Shown: piece after piece, positions 9,420 through 18,865 of the stretch
Layout of the letters: every line of letters starts with the position of its first letter
How positions within the stretch are numbered: position 1 is the first letter of the stretch
Assembly: GCF_001426865.1 (NCBI RefSeq)
Contig: NZ_LMFO01000011.1
Location: forward strand, 1 to 64,000
DNA length: 64,000 nt
Reading direction: 5' to 3'
Origin: Paenibacillus sp. Root52
GTDB taxonomy: Bacteria > Bacillota > Bacilli > Paenibacillales > Paenibacillaceae
Notes under the pieces: generated by a model
Seen by the model: only the letters and a program-made list of their open reading frames with translations
Told to the model about the DNA's origin: nothing
Database searches by the model: none
Program-made: the position numbers and the translations under genes

Positions 9420-11150
9420 CTACGCACTCGGTTGGTCTCCGATCATTTGCAGCTCAATGTTCTTCATCTCATAAAAGTAGCCTTGCTGCTCCATCAGCTC
9501 CTTGAAGGAGCCCGTCTCTACGATCATACCTCGATCCATGACCACAATCTGATCCATCTTCTCAAGTCCTGTAAGCCGATGACAGATTAGAAGAAGTGTA
9601 TCATCAGCTGACTGTGCGAAGACCTGCTGCAACACGTGTTGTTCTGTCACATAATCGAGTGAGGATGTTGGTTCGTCCAGAAGCCACATGCGTCCGCTCC
9701 GCAGCATGACTCTTGCTAGAGCCAGGCGCTGCTTCTCGCCATCGGATAGATTCTCACCCTTTTCATACACTGTATCGCCGAGTGACATATTGGGCAGTTG
9801 GACTTTATTCAGCACAGCCGCTAATTGTTCGTCAGCATGTTCTTCCCCATTCAGAAGTAAGTTATCCCGAACGGTTCCCTTGAAGAAGTGACCTTGCTGT
9901 AAGACAACATTTGATGTTTGCCATATGCTCTCTTCATCTAGCTTACTTAGTGAAACGTCATTCAACTGTATATCGCCAGACGTTGGCTCACGTAGTTTAA
10001 GTAACAGATCCACAATGGTAGACTTCCCTGATCCGCTCGGTCCGACAATCGCTGTTTTGGAGCCAGGTGGAAAAGTTATCGAAATATCATTCAATGCAGC
10101 TCTCCACTCCCCCTCATATTGAAAGGTAACGTGAGATAATTGGACTGAAACAGCCTGTTCGGTAGCGCACTGTCCGCCTGGTTGTGCAGGCTGTACATCG
10201 GAACTCTGAACCGTCTCGGTGAGTCGTCTGGCTGCATGTTCACTATCCTGTTTATACACGGGCAATACAGCCATCGCTGTTGCTTCTTCAAATACCGTCT
10301 GCGTAGCCAGGATCAGCATTGCGAGATAAACGCCAGCAAGTGACCCATCCATAATCAGCCATGCGCCAACGACCAGCACGCCCCATGTCACGAGATAGGT
10401 TACAAAAATATGCATAGATTGCCCACGTAGCAGATGCCCTGCTGCTCTTTGCTGCTCCAATGCCAATGCGGCGGAAGCCTGCTGGAGCCGTTGCTCCCGT
10501 TGCTCCAATTGCCCATATACCTTTAGATCGCGGAAACCATACAATACTTCGGTTACTTCTGTAGATAGCAATGCCCGTTGCTGGCGCACACGACCATGTA
10601 TTTTACGCTGCCCCAGCAAAACAATACCTGGTACAACAAATGCCGTAATTAACATGCCCAGCACGAGCAGGCACGCAACCCAGAGCGAATAAACGGATGT
10701 AAACAGCACGGTAGACAAAAACACCATAACGACGATGATCGGCGGATACGCAACACGCAAAAAATAATTTTGCAAGCTTTCTACATCGCCAACGATTCGT
10801 GCAAGAAGATCCCCGCTTCGGTTTTTATTCAATATACCTGGTGTTATGGTAATGAGTTTGGCAAAAAAGGAGGTGCGTAAACGGCTCAACATGGAGAACG
10901 TAGCTCTGTGTGAGTACAATCGCTCCCCATAGCGGCTCGCGGCTCGAACAAAACCGAGCAGTTTGACCATTGAGGTAAGTACAATCAAGGTGTATAGCGG
11001 CGGCGCAAATACGGTTTGCGCGATCATATACCCACTGGCCGAAAAGAGACCCACACCTGCTATGCCTGCAATAAATCCACCCAAAATAGAGAGTAAGATA
11101 TCCTTGCGCTCCTGAATCATGGCCTTGGACATCATAGCTAGTTCATTCAT
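9420..11150 (-). CDS. cydC: ABC exporter CydC (bd oxidase assembly)
   Basis: 576-residue half-transporter with an N-terminal six-helix membrane domain (about 15-300) and a C-terminal nucleotide-binding domain: Walker A GPSGSGKSTIVDLLL, signature LSDGEKQRLALARVML, Walker B MWLLDEPTSSLD and an H-loop ICHRLTG. CydC pairs with CydD in a heterodimeric exporter of glutathione/cysteine or heme-related cargo needed for cytochrome bd maturation. Its ATG overlaps the cydD stop as ATGA, with AGGAGG just upstream, so the two are coupled. It is the last gene of cydABCD. Confidence 0.93.
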   Translation of the reverse strand: MNELAMMSKAMIQERKDILLSILGGFIAGIAGVGLFSASGYMIAQTVFAPPLYTLIVLTSMVKLLGFVRAASRYGERLYSHRATFSMLSRLRTSFFAKLITITPGILNKNRSGDLLARIVGDVESLQNYFLRVAYPPIIVVMVFLSTVLFTSVYSLWVACLLVLGMLITAFVVPGIVLLGQRKIHGRVRQQRALLSTEVTEVLYGFRDLKVYGQLEQREQRLQQASAALALEQQRAAGHLLRGQSMHIFVTYLVTWGVLVVGAWLIMDGSLAGVYLAMLILATQTVFEEATAMAVLPVYKQDSEHAARRLTETVQSSDVQPAQPGGQCATEQAVSVQLSHVTFQYEGEWRAALNDISITFPPGSKTAIVGPSGSGKSTIVDLLLKLREPTSGDIQLNDVSLSKLDEESIWQTSNVVLQQGHFFKGTVRDNLLLNGEEHADEQLAAVLNKVQLPNMSLGDTVYEKGENLSDGEKQRLALARVMLRSGRMWLLDEPTSSLDYVTEQHVLQQVFAQSADDTLLLICHRLTGLEKMDQIVVMDRGMIVETGSFKELMEQQGYFYEMKNIELQMIGDQPSA

Positions 11151-12973
11151 GTTAACCCTCCTTTTCGTTGAATATGAACCATCTCAGCATACTGAGGTAG
11201 TCGCTCTAGCAGTTCTTCATGTGATCCGGAGTCTATTAATGCACCATTCTCCATGAATAAAATGCTGTCCGCCTGTTGAATCGTATATAATCGGTGAGCT
11301 ACGGTAATCATCGTTGCCTTCTCTGTCAGGGATGCAATCGAACGTTGCAGTATTCGCTCAGTGTGAACATCTAGTCCCACCGTTGGTTCATCAAACAAGA
11401 TGATAGCCGGTCGTTTCAGGAAAGCACGTGCAAGAGCAAGCCTTTGCTTCTCCCCGCCAGATAATCCCCTGCCTCCTTCACCAACATAGGTATCCAGCCC
11501 TTGCTGCAATTGGGCAGTAACTGCACTAAGTCCTGCCTCCTCAGCCGCTTGTTCAATGTCGGCTCTGGATGTACTCGTTCCCGTACCAATCGCAATATTC
11601 TCAGCCAATGTACCTGCAAAAATATAGGGATGCTGTGTAATGTAACTCACCTGCTCGAACCAGGCGGCCTCATCATATGTGGACAACAGACGTCCATTGA
11701 TCAGAACTTCCCCTGACGTCGGTTTTAATAATCCGGAGATGAGATGCAGCAGAGTCGTTTTGCCAGAGCCGCTTTTGCCAACAATCGCGATATGCTCTCC
11801 TGGTTTAATGGAGATCCTCTTCGCCTCAAGTTCAAACGAATCGGGTGCATACCGAAAATGGGTATCCATTAGATCGATAGACGGTGGCATAGGCGTCAGC
11901 ACTGGATGTTCAGTCGACGACAATGGTTCCAATTGAACCTCAGCCATCACATCGGTATTCTCACTCTTGTTGTTATGAGCTACCTTTTCGCCATCGCTCT
12001 GTGCACTCGTCGTATTCGTGTCTGCAAGCATTTGCTCCACCTTGCGAATCGCCCCCATACTGGTTCTACCGCTATGAAAAGCGGTTCCTGTATTTTTCAG
12101 CAGGCTGTAAAACTCGGGAACAAGTAACAACACCAGAAAGGCCGTGTGGAACGTCAGCGCCTTAAATACTAGCAACTGAATAGCCAGTTCAAGAGCGACA
12201 ATACCGATGCCTAACATGACGATCGACTCCAGCATGAAGGTGTTCGTAAACGCAATTTTCAAAATGCCCATTGTTGTATCTCGGTACCCCAGGCTGCTGC
12301 GTTCAATCTCCTTATGCTGACGATCAGCCTTACCAAATATTTTTAATGTAACTAGTCCTTGAAGCGAATCTAGGAATGTACCGGAAAACTCAGCTAGTTG
12401 CGCATATTTTTCCTCAGACTTGTTCTTGGTCTGTAATCCGACCAAAATCATAAATAAAGGGATAAATGGAGCGGTGCAGAGCAGAATCCATCCCGTGTTA
12501 GCATGTTGGGTAAATGCAACAACTAGGATCAGAATCGGAATGATCGCTGCCTCCATCATGCGCGGCATGTACTGACTGAAATAACTATCCGCCTCATCTA
12601 CCGCATCCAGCGCAACACTGACCTTCCCTCCCGTCTGTCCGTGCAGGGTTGAAGATATGGAAGCATGGGTCAGGTTTTGCAGCACCTTAGCTCGCATATG
12701 CGTCTTGGCCTGGGCAGCCATATGCAAGCCGACCTTTCCATTGCCGTACGATAACAGCGTGCGCAGAGCCATGACAGCCAGCAATATACCGAGCAGCATA
12801 GCTATTGATGCAAAGGAAGCTTTCTCTACAAAGATTCGCTGGACTGCTTCAGCCATAAGTGTAGCCTGGCTTATAATCGCAACACCCAGTGCCAGAGAAA
12901 TAAGAATAAGGAGAAGCCTGCTTTTTCGTTGTAATGACATTTGCTGAGTAATCAGACTCGATTTCCTTTTCAC
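11147..12973 (-). CDS. cydD: ABC exporter CydD (bd oxidase assembly)
   Basis: 608-residue partner of CydC with a membrane domain (about 15-320), a linker of about 50 hydrophilic residues (330-380) and an ATPase domain with Walker [15 protein letters not shown], signature LSGGEKQRLALARAFL, Walker B IILFDEPTVGLD and switch histidine TVAHRL. The start is a GTG 8 bases after GGAGG. It follows cydB by 15 bases and overlaps cydC by 4. Confidence 0.93.
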   Translation of the reverse strand: MKRKSSLITQQMSLQRKSRLLLILISLALGVAIISQATLMAEAVQRIFVEKASFASIAMLLGILLAVMALRTLLSYGNGKVGLHMAAQAKTHMRAKVLQNLTHASISSTLHGQTGGKVSVALDAVDEADSYFSQYMPRMMEAAIIPILILVVAFTQHANTGWILLCTAPFIPLFMILVGLQTKNKSEEKYAQLAEFSGTFLDSLQGLVTLKIFGKADRQHKEIERSSLGYRDTTMGILKIAFTNTFMLESIVMLGIGIVALELAIQLLVFKALTFHTAFLVLLLVPEFYSLLKNTGTAFHSGRTSMGAIRKVEQMLADTNTTSAQSDGEKVAHNNKSENTDVMAEVQLEPLSSTEHPVLTPMPPSIDLMDTHFRYAPDSFELEAKRISIKPGEHIAIVGKSGSGKTTLLHLISGLLKPTSGEVLINGRLLSTYDEAAWFEQVSYITQHPYIFAGTLAENIAIGTGTSTSRADIEQAAEEAGLSAVTAQLQQGLDTYVGEGGRGLSGGEKQRLALARAFLKRPAIILFDEPTVGLDVHTERILQRSIASLTEKATMITVAHRLYTIQQADSILFMENGALIDSGSHEELLERLPQYAEMVHIQRKGGLT

Positions 12974-12988
12974 AGTACGCTCCTCCTT

Positions 12989-14002
12989 TTATTTTTTCCC
13001 TTTGACGTAATCCGCATCGAACAGGAACAGCTTGAAGACCAGAATAAGAGATGGAATCAACAAGCACAGCCCCCCGATAAATACAACGACAAGTGCGAAG
13101 CCCATGGCTGGTGATGTCGCGCTACTCTGAATCGTGATATATGGATCAAGAATATAAGGATATTGACCAATCCCGTAAGCGAAAAAGGCACAGAAAAATT
13201 GAAGCATGATGCAAATAAACGCAAATCCATATCTACGTCCGTTATACAGCAGCCACATGGCAACCATGAAGAAAGCAACGGAAAGTGCAAGCAACCACCA
13301 CAGATCCATCATATTTTGAAAATGGCGCTCATTGTGTTGACCCAAATATATGAATGCAGTCAGTGCGAGAATGATGGTCGGTGTACTCCAGAACAAAGCA
13401 TAGTTCCGCATCAGCTTAAGTGCCCCCTGATCCTCTGCCCGTGATGCATAAAAGGTTAGAAACGATCCGCTGATAAATAGGACAGAGACAATCGCCAGTC
13501 CAACGATGCTCCACGATAACGGGTTGGTAAACAGCGCCCAATAGTCCAGTGTAACGGTCTCGCCCTGTTTCAAAATAAATCCACCTTCCGACAGTGTCAG
13601 TGCCACGGACAGCGATGCAGGAATAAGCAGACCTGTAGCTCCGTATAAGAACAGGTACACGATATTGTTTTTGGAACCATAATTCTCAAAAGCATAGAAC
13701 GAGCCACGAATGGCAAGCAGAATGATGGCAATACTCCCCGGCACGATCAGTGCGGCGCCATAATAGGAAGCGGTGTCCGGGAAAAACCCGACAATACCGA
13801 TGTAGAAAAATACAAAAAATACGTTGGTGATCTCCCAGACCGGCGATAGATAACGGGAGATCAGACGATTAATCAAGTGATCCTGCTTCGTCAAACGAGC
13901 ATAGAAGGCAAAAAAACCTGCTCCGAAATCAATAGAAGCTACGATGAGATAGCCATACAAGAACAGCCAGAGTACCGAAATTCCGATTAATTCATAACTC
14001 AT
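12989..14002 (-). CDS. cydB: Cytochrome bd ubiquinol oxidase subunit II
   Basis: 337-residue polytopic membrane subunit of the bd-type quinol oxidase, about eight to nine helices. The N-terminus MSYELIGISVLWLFLYGYLI is followed by VASIDFGAGFF, the usual CydB start. The ATG overlaps the cydA stop (TGATG), preceded by GGAGGG inside cydA, so translation is coupled. A longer in-frame extension of 17 codons exists but lies within cydA and is not needed. Confidence 0.95.
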   Translation of the reverse strand: MSYELIGISVLWLFLYGYLIVASIDFGAGFFAFYARLTKQDHLINRLISRYLSPVWEITNVFFVFFYIGIVGFFPDTASYYGAALIVPGSIAIILLAIRGSFYAFENYGSKNNIVYLFLYGATGLLIPASLSVALTLSEGGFILKQGETVTLDYWALFTNPLSWSIVGLAIVSVLFISGSFLTFYASRAEDQGALKLMRNYALFWSTPTIILALTAFIYLGQHNERHFQNMMDLWWLLALSVAFFMVAMWLLYNGRRYGFAFICIMLQFFCAFFAYGIGQYPYILDPYITIQSSATSPAMGFALVVVFIGGLCLLIPSLILVFKLFLFDADYVKGKK

Positions 14003-15366
14003 CAGGCATGCCCTCCTTGATCCGCAGATTGATCCTGTTTCGCCTTCATCCATTTCTCCATCTCAAGATCAGCAGGATTGTTGTTAAACAGACGTCTTAA
14101 TACAAGAACACATATAACACCGAGCACGATGTACAACAGTAGGAAAACAAAAAATAATACTCTCACACTTGGTGATGAAGTAGCCGCTTCTTCCACCCGC
14201 ATATACCCTCGAATGATCCATGGCTGTCGTCCCACCTCTGCATAGAACCAGCCCATCTCAACGGCAAGAAACGCAAGTGGAGCACTCAGCGCAACGAGGC
14301 GAAGCATCCATTGGTTGAACTGATTACGCTTCTTCCAGAACACCAACAGGAAATATAGACTGGAGATCGCAAGTAGGGCGAATCCAATTCCGGCCATCAC
14401 ATCGAATAAATAGTGCACCAGCAGTGGCGGATGTTCATCCGGTGGAAATTCGTTCAGCCCCGTCACTTCGGCATTAAAATCTCCAAAGGCGAGAAAGCTG
14501 AGCAATTTAGGCAAATGAAGAGCCCCTATAATCTCATGTTCCGCGTTCAGCCATCCGAGTAAAATTAAATCTGCGCCGCTCTCTGTCTCAAAATGCCATT
14601 CTGCTGCAGCAAGCTTCTCAGGTTGATGTTCAGCCAAAAACTTGGCAGATACATCTCCAGCAAGTGTGTTCAGCAAGCTGAATACCAAAACAACAGCCAT
14701 CATCAGATTCAAGCCTTTCTTGTGGTACGCAGAAACACCTTTTCTCAGCATGGCAAGGGCAGCAATCCCGGCCAGTAGAGCCGCTCCCGTTAAATAAGCT
14801 GAGCTTAGCACATGGAATACCTTGGAGAACGTTGCTGTGTTCAGCATCGCTTGCACAGGGTTAACCGCGATGAACTGGCCTGCCTCCATGACAAATCCTT
14901 CAGGTTGGTTCATGAATCCGTTCACGGTTGTAATAAAAACAGCCGACATCCCTGCTCCGGCCACAACCGGAATGGTTAACAACCAGTGAATATACGGGTT
15001 CTTGAATCGATCCCACGTATACAGATAAATGCCTAGGAAGATCGCTTCGAAGAAGAACGCGAACACTTCCATAAATAGCGGTAATGCAATGACATTCCCG
15101 GCTAACTTCATGAAATTCGGCCATACCAAGGCAAGCTGTAGAGATATCGCTGTTCCTGTCACGACACCTACCGCCACGGAAATGACAAATCCTCGTGACC
15201 ACCTTTTCGCCATAAGAATGTAATGGTTATCTTTCTTCCGAATGCCAATGAACTCAGCAATAGCAATCATTAGAGGCACACCTACACCAAGTGTTGCAAA
15301 GATCACGTGAAATCCGAGCGTTAAGCCTGTCACCAGCCTACTCCATAACACCGTATCTAACTCCAT
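14002..15366 (-). CDS. cydA: Cytochrome bd ubiquinol oxidase subunit I
   Basis: 454 residues; the catalytic subunit, which oxidises quinol and reduces O2 to water at the membrane with heme b558, b595 and d. The N-terminal LTLGFHVIFATLGVG carries the conserved heme-ligand histidine near residue 20, and the helix with HVLSSAYLTGA holds a second conserved histidine. The Q-loop is short, as in Gram-positive enzymes. The start is the ATG of MELDT after GGAGGTGA; the ten-codon upstream extension covers the ribosome-binding site. It is first in cydABCD and has a possible Rex site about 60 bases upstream. Confidence 0.95.
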   Translation of the reverse strand: MELDTVLWSRLVTGLTLGFHVIFATLGVGVPLMIAIAEFIGIRKKDNHYILMAKRWSRGFVISVAVGVVTGTAISLQLALVWPNFMKLAGNVIALPLFMEVFAFFFEAIFLGIYLYTWDRFKNPYIHWLLTIPVVAGAGMSAVFITTVNGFMNQPEGFVMEAGQFIAVNPVQAMLNTATFSKVFHVLSSAYLTGAALLAGIAALAMLRKGVSAYHKKGLNLMMAVVLVFSLLNTLAGDVSAKFLAEHQPEKLAAAEWHFETESGADLILLGWLNAEHEIIGALHLPKLLSFLAFGDFNAEVTGLNEFPPDEHPPLLVHYLFDVMAGIGFALLAISSLYFLLVFWKKRNQFNQWMLRLVALSAPLAFLAVEMGWFYAEVGRQPWIIRGYMRVEEAATSSPSVRVLFFVFLLLYIVLGVICVLVLRRLFNNNPADLEMEKWMKAKQDQSADQGGHA

Positions 15367-15695
15367 ACCTCTGTCACCTCCGTTTTCATTTTTCACTTAA
15401 GAACCCAATACAGATAAAGTACGAGAAAAATTTCACATATTAAGATACAAGGATGCATTCCGAAATCATCAACATGATTACTGCTTAAATTATCCCACTC
15501 TCGCAGTCCTATACATCCCATGCCAATATATAAAATTATTATATCTACAATTGTGAATGATACAATTGCAGTCACTTCCTTGACATGAAATAGACAAGGA
15601 ACAGTCACCCCTTTTCAACTAATCTATGAAAATGAACTAAATTATCCTTTAGAGCTATTGACTTGTTTATCCGCAGGGCTTGGCATATCTCTGAA
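15367..15695. other. cyd upstream region without a gene
   Basis: Apart from the candidate Rex site, nothing firm is seen. A 71-codon minus-strand frame (15393-15608) has a hydrophobic middle but a poorly placed GTG start, and is not called. Confidence 0.4.
15422..15437 (-). promoter_or_regulatory. Candidate Rex operator upstream of cydA
   Basis: The minus strand reads TGTGAA-ATTT-TTCTCG, matching the Rex consensus TGTGAA-N4-TTCACA at 10 of 12 fixed positions. Rex is known to repress cyd operons in Gram-positive bacteria when NADH/NAD is low. The assignment is by pattern and position only. Confidence 0.4.
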
Positions 15696-15703
15696 GCACA
15701 AAA

Positions 15704-15731
15704 AGGCCGCTAATCATAGGATTAGCGGCTC
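15704..15731 (-). terminator. Terminator of the DUF421 gene
   Basis: A perfect 10-bp stem, GCCGCTAATC / GATTAGCGGC, with an ATAG loop. On the minus strand it is followed by CTTTTTG. Confidence 0.8.
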
Positions 15732-15818
15732 TTTACACTATCGTTATCGTTGACTGATCTTTTGCCAGAATGACTGCTTCAAAATCTTCTTTTGCCTTCA
15801 CTTCATTTAAGTAACTTG

Positions 15819-16679
15819 TCATTGTTGTTGTTTTTGATAAGCATGCATTGCTGTTTGAAATTGGTCTAGTGCTTCTTGGTATTTGAGGCGATCCTTATCG
15901 TTGGTGGCAAGCTGTTTTTTCATCATTAAATCGTCCTGTAGTCTTGTAACTAATTCCGTTATTTGATCTCTTGGATTGGAATTTGCCGGTTTAGGTAACG
16001 AATCTTCACCCGTCTGTATTGTAAGTTCACCCTTGCTATCCACCTGACCAATTAAAACTTCTCCCAAATTCAAACCAAGCTTGCGCAGCTCTTTTTGTAC
16101 CCATTCTTCGTTATGTCCTGTTACTTGTAAAGTATCTGGCAAGATATGCCCATCCATGATGATCGTTCTTGGTTCCTGTTCAGAAGAAATATGATAGCCC
16201 AACGCATTGGCTGTAAGGGGCTGGTATTCATTTTTTAACATTACACTGATATCTCCACTCTGTTCCATTACGGCAAACTCCACATCGGCAACTCGAAATA
16301 CATCTTTTTTACGAAGTTGCTCCAGAAATTCATCAATCGTCAAGCGTTCTTTCGCTAGCGCTTTTTTGATCACTGCTCCATTTTCAATAAGAATTGTTGA
16401 TTTCCCGTCCACAATATCTCGAAACTTTTTACTTTTCATCGTTAAGTACTCCGCACCTGCAGACACGGCAACCCATACAAATACCGCAAGAAAACCTAAA
16501 TACCACTTCGTATCTGTATCTAACGAAATATACCCCACCAAGTTACCTAAGGTAATCCCAGTAATATACTCAAATAAAGATAATTCAGAAATTTGGCGCT
16601 TTCCTAGAATTTTCGTAATGAAAAATATTATTGTTACTGCAGATAACGTTCGAAAGGTGACCTCTAACCATTCTGGCAC
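15819..16679 (-). CDS. DUF421 (YetF-type) membrane protein
   Basis: 286 residues. Three N-terminal membrane segments (about 8-80, with the family stretch TKILGKRQISELSLFEYI) are followed by a cytoplasmic DUF421 domain including STILIENGAVIKKALAKERL, the LRKKDVFRVADVEFAVMEQSG block and a second related segment near 175-215. The last 70 residues are helical and hydrophilic, like the DUF1657 domain that often accompanies this family. Bacillus paralogues (YetF, YrbG, YdfR) are linked to the spore membrane, but function is not settled. It has a GTG start with a weak GGAG, and stands alone. Confidence 0.85.
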   Translation of the reverse strand: MPEWLEVTFRTLSAVTIIFFITKILGKRQISELSLFEYITGITLGNLVGYISLDTDTKWYLGFLAVFVWVAVSAGAEYLTMKSKKFRDIVDGKSTILIENGAVIKKALAKERLTIDEFLEQLRKKDVFRVADVEFAVMEQSGDISVMLKNEYQPLTANALGYHISSEQEPRTIIMDGHILPDTLQVTGHNEEWVQKELRKLGLNLGEVLIGQVDSKGELTIQTGEDSLPKPANSNPRDQITELVTRLQDDLMMKKQLATNDKDRLKYQEALDQFQTAMHAYQKQQQ

Positions 16680-16983
16680 GTTGGATGCTCCATTCCTGTG
16701 GATTAACTGTGTTGGTGGTGCTTGTAAAGGTTATAATTACCACCACATTCATGATGTATGCACAGAACATGAGATACTTCCAATTCGAACGTTGCAAACT
16801 GCAGTATAGTCGCCAAATGATTCGTGGGGTGTCGGTCATCGCTGGAATAAATCATCTAAAAAAAACTGAACCGATCCGCTTGTCCAAGAACCAAGGCACC
16901 AACAATCGCCTGCTTACTCCACTCCACACATATAATGTAGTAGTATGAACTATATACATTACTAAAGGGAGAACGTTCACTCT
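16680..16983. other. Divergent intergenic region
   Basis: Holds the promoters of the DUF421 gene (-) and the response-regulator gene (+). A TATAAT at 16931-16936 could be the -10 of the latter, but no clear -35 pairs with it. No gene is seen. Confidence 0.4.
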
Positions 16984-17667
16984 ATGGAATTCAATATATT
17001 TATAGTTGAAGATGATCAGGCGTTATTTGAAGCGCTACAAAAAGGGCTGGAAGCATGGGCATTCCGGGTTACGAAACCGGAAGATTTTAATGAAGTTATG
17101 CGTTCGTTTCTTGACCAACAACCTCATCTGGTAATTATGGATATTACGCTACCTAAATTTGACGGTTTTCATTGGTGTAGGGAAATTCGTTCTGTATCCG
17201 AAGTACCTATCATATTTTTATCATCTCGCGATCACCCGTTAGATATGGTTATGGCGCTTAATATGGGTGCGGATGATTTTATCCAGAAACCCTTTCATTC
17301 GAATGTATTATATGCCAAGGTTCAAGCGATTCTTCGACGTACATATGCTTATGGGGAAACCCAGGCAGATACACTCGAATGGAACGGTGCCTTAATTGAT
17401 TTAAAGCGCGGAGTTATCCGAAAATCAGCCGAGGAAGCAGATTTGACCAAAAACGAATTATTCTTGCTAATTTCGCTGGTGAAGTCCAACAATTCAGTCA
17501 TTTCACGTCATGATCTAATTCGTAAGCTATGGGAGGATGAACAGTTTGTAAATGATAATACACTTACAACCAATATCACCCGTTTGCGACAGAAGTTAGA
17601 CCTGCTTGGACTTTCAGACGCCATTGTGACAAAGAAAGGGATGGGTTACATGGCAGTGACTTTATAG
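16984..17667 (+). CDS. OmpR-family response regulator (BceR/YxdJ type)
   Basis: 227 residues. The receiver domain (1-115) has the acidic pair VEDD, phospho-acceptor Asp in LVIMDITLPKFDG, Ser in FLSSRD and Lys in FIQKPF. The C-terminal winged helix (about 130-225) has LTKNELFLLISLVKS and ends GYMAVTL. It lies 15 bases before a short kinase of the intramembrane-sensing class and near a BceAB-type transporter, the arrangement of B. subtilis yxdJK-yxdLM-yxeA, which responds to cationic antimicrobial peptides. It should activate the ABC genes downstream. Confidence 0.9.
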   Translation: MEFNIFIVEDDQALFEALQKGLEAWAFRVTKPEDFNEVMRSFLDQQPHLVIMDITLPKFDGFHWCREIRSVSEVPIIFLSSRDHPLDMVMALNMGADDFIQKPFHSNVLYAKVQAILRRTYAYGETQADTLEWNGALIDLKRGVIRKSAEEADLTKNELFLLISLVKSNNSVISRHDLIRKLWEDEQFVNDNTLTTNITRLRQKLDLLGLSDAIVTKKGMGYMAVTL

Positions 17668-17682
17668 GAGGAAATACATGGT

Positions 17683-18726
17683 ATGTTAGTACGTTACGTT
17701 AGTTCAAAAAAAAGCTGGATTCTGCTGTTTATCAGCTTGCTTGGTCTGACTGATCTGCTTATTATTTTCGATCAGGGAGTAAGTGTTACACCCCCCTCTT
17801 TCATATATTTAAATGCGCTTTATATTATTGTGTTTATTGTATTTTTCATTTGGCGGTACAGGAAAGAAACCAGATATCTGGAAGCAGTTGCTAAACTACC
17901 GAAAGACATGCAAACTAACTGGTTTGAGAGTCTTCCCCACCCTGACAATGAATTAGATAAGATAACGTACAACGTATTAAGGGAGGCCTCATCCCATTTC
18001 AAAAAAATGCTCTCTCAAGTGAAAGAAGCCCAACTGATTGAGAATGATTTTACTGCCTCCTGGATTCATGAAATCAAGACTCCTCTTACCGCCATGAAGC
18101 TAATTATGGATGCACAAAGTAACCCGGATATAAGTAAAATTGAAACAGAGTGGCTGCGGATTCATCTGCTTATTGAACGGCAGCTGTACATGACACGCCT
18201 TCCTGCCCTGGAATCGGACTACGTTCTTGAAAGGCTGTCAGTACAACGTCTCGCCATAGAAGAAATCCAGGAATTGGCCCCCTGGTGTATGGAGAAAAAT
18301 CTGGCAGTCAATATTGAAGGCAATGATGCCGCTGTTGTTACAGACCGTAAATGGTGCCGATTCATCATCAGACAGATCCTGACCAATGCTATCAAATATA
18401 GTCCTTCCGATACGTCACTCACGTTCAGAACAGCTGTTACGGAACAAGAGAACGTCTATCTGGACATAATGGATGAGGGCCCGGGTATCCAACCCCATGA
18501 CTTGCCGCGTATATTTGATAAAGGTTTTACCGGCGGGAATGGAAGGATTCATAATGCCGCTACTGGACTCGGCCTCTATCTTGCCCAGTCTGTTGCAGCT
18601 AAGATAGGAATTAAACTTCAAGTCCACTCCAGCCAGTCGCAAGGTACAACAATGCGGTTGACTTTTACAGATTCTAATGCATTTGAGACCGTTAGAAGAG
18701 GACAAGCGAACCATATCCCGTTATGA
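17683..18726 (+). CDS. Intramembrane-sensing histidine kinase (BceS/YxdK type)
   Basis: 347 residues with two closely spaced N-terminal helices (about 12-28 and 37-56) and almost no outer loop, so sensing is expected to go through the partner ABC permease. The H box is ASWIHEIKTPLTAMKL, the N box RQILTNAIKYSP, then DEGPGI and GLGLYLAQ. The AGGAGG is 6 bases from an ATG that opens only three codons (ATG GTA TGT TAG) and about 11 from the ATG used here. A terminator follows the gene, separating it from the transporter genes. Confidence 0.88.
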   Translation: MLVRYVSSKKSWILLFISLLGLTDLLIIFDQGVSVTPPSFIYLNALYIIVFIVFFIWRYRKETRYLEAVAKLPKDMQTNWFESLPHPDNELDKITYNVLREASSHFKKMLSQVKEAQLIENDFTASWIHEIKTPLTAMKLIMDAQSNPDISKIETEWLRIHLLIERQLYMTRLPALESDYVLERLSVQRLAIEEIQELAPWCMEKNLAVNIEGNDAAVVTDRKWCRFIIRQILTNAIKYSPSDTSLTFRTAVTEQENVYLDIMDEGPGIQPHDLPRIFDKGFTGGNGRIHNAATGLGLYLAQSVAAKIGIKLQVHSSQSQGTTMRLTFTDSNAFETVRRGQANHIPL

Positions 18727-18755
18727 ACAGCCAAGGTTAACTTGGTTGTTTTTTT
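18726..18755 (+). terminator. Terminator between kinase and ABC genes
   Basis: Stem AACAGCCAAG / CTTGGTTGTT with a GTTAA loop, ending in a run of seven T. It separates the two-component genes from the ABC genes, which therefore need their own promoter. Confidence 0.85.
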
Positions 18756-18762
18756 GTTAACC

Positions 18763-18814
18763 TGACGAATTCGTCACCTTCCGCTTCAACTCGTCACCCA
18801 AAGCGTGCGACACC
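18763..18814 (+). promoter_or_regulatory. Candidate response-regulator binding region
   Basis: A perfect 14-bp palindrome TGACGAATTCGTCA (18763-18776) is followed by the direct repeat TCGTCACC at 18771 and again at 18791, exactly 20 bases apart (two helical turns). A weaker CGACACC follows at 18808. Spaced direct repeats upstream of the ABC genes are what a BceR-like regulator binds; the identity is inferred. Confidence 0.5.
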
Positions 18815-18865
18815 ATGGATATTTGTACGTAAACTTAACCTATAACCACATATGGGAGGTTCATC

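Noticed and set aside
15393..15608. 71-codon frame upstream of cydA with a hydrophobic middle
   Set aside because: The GTG start directly abuts its only purine-rich stretch, and the frame runs through the candidate Rex site and promoter region.
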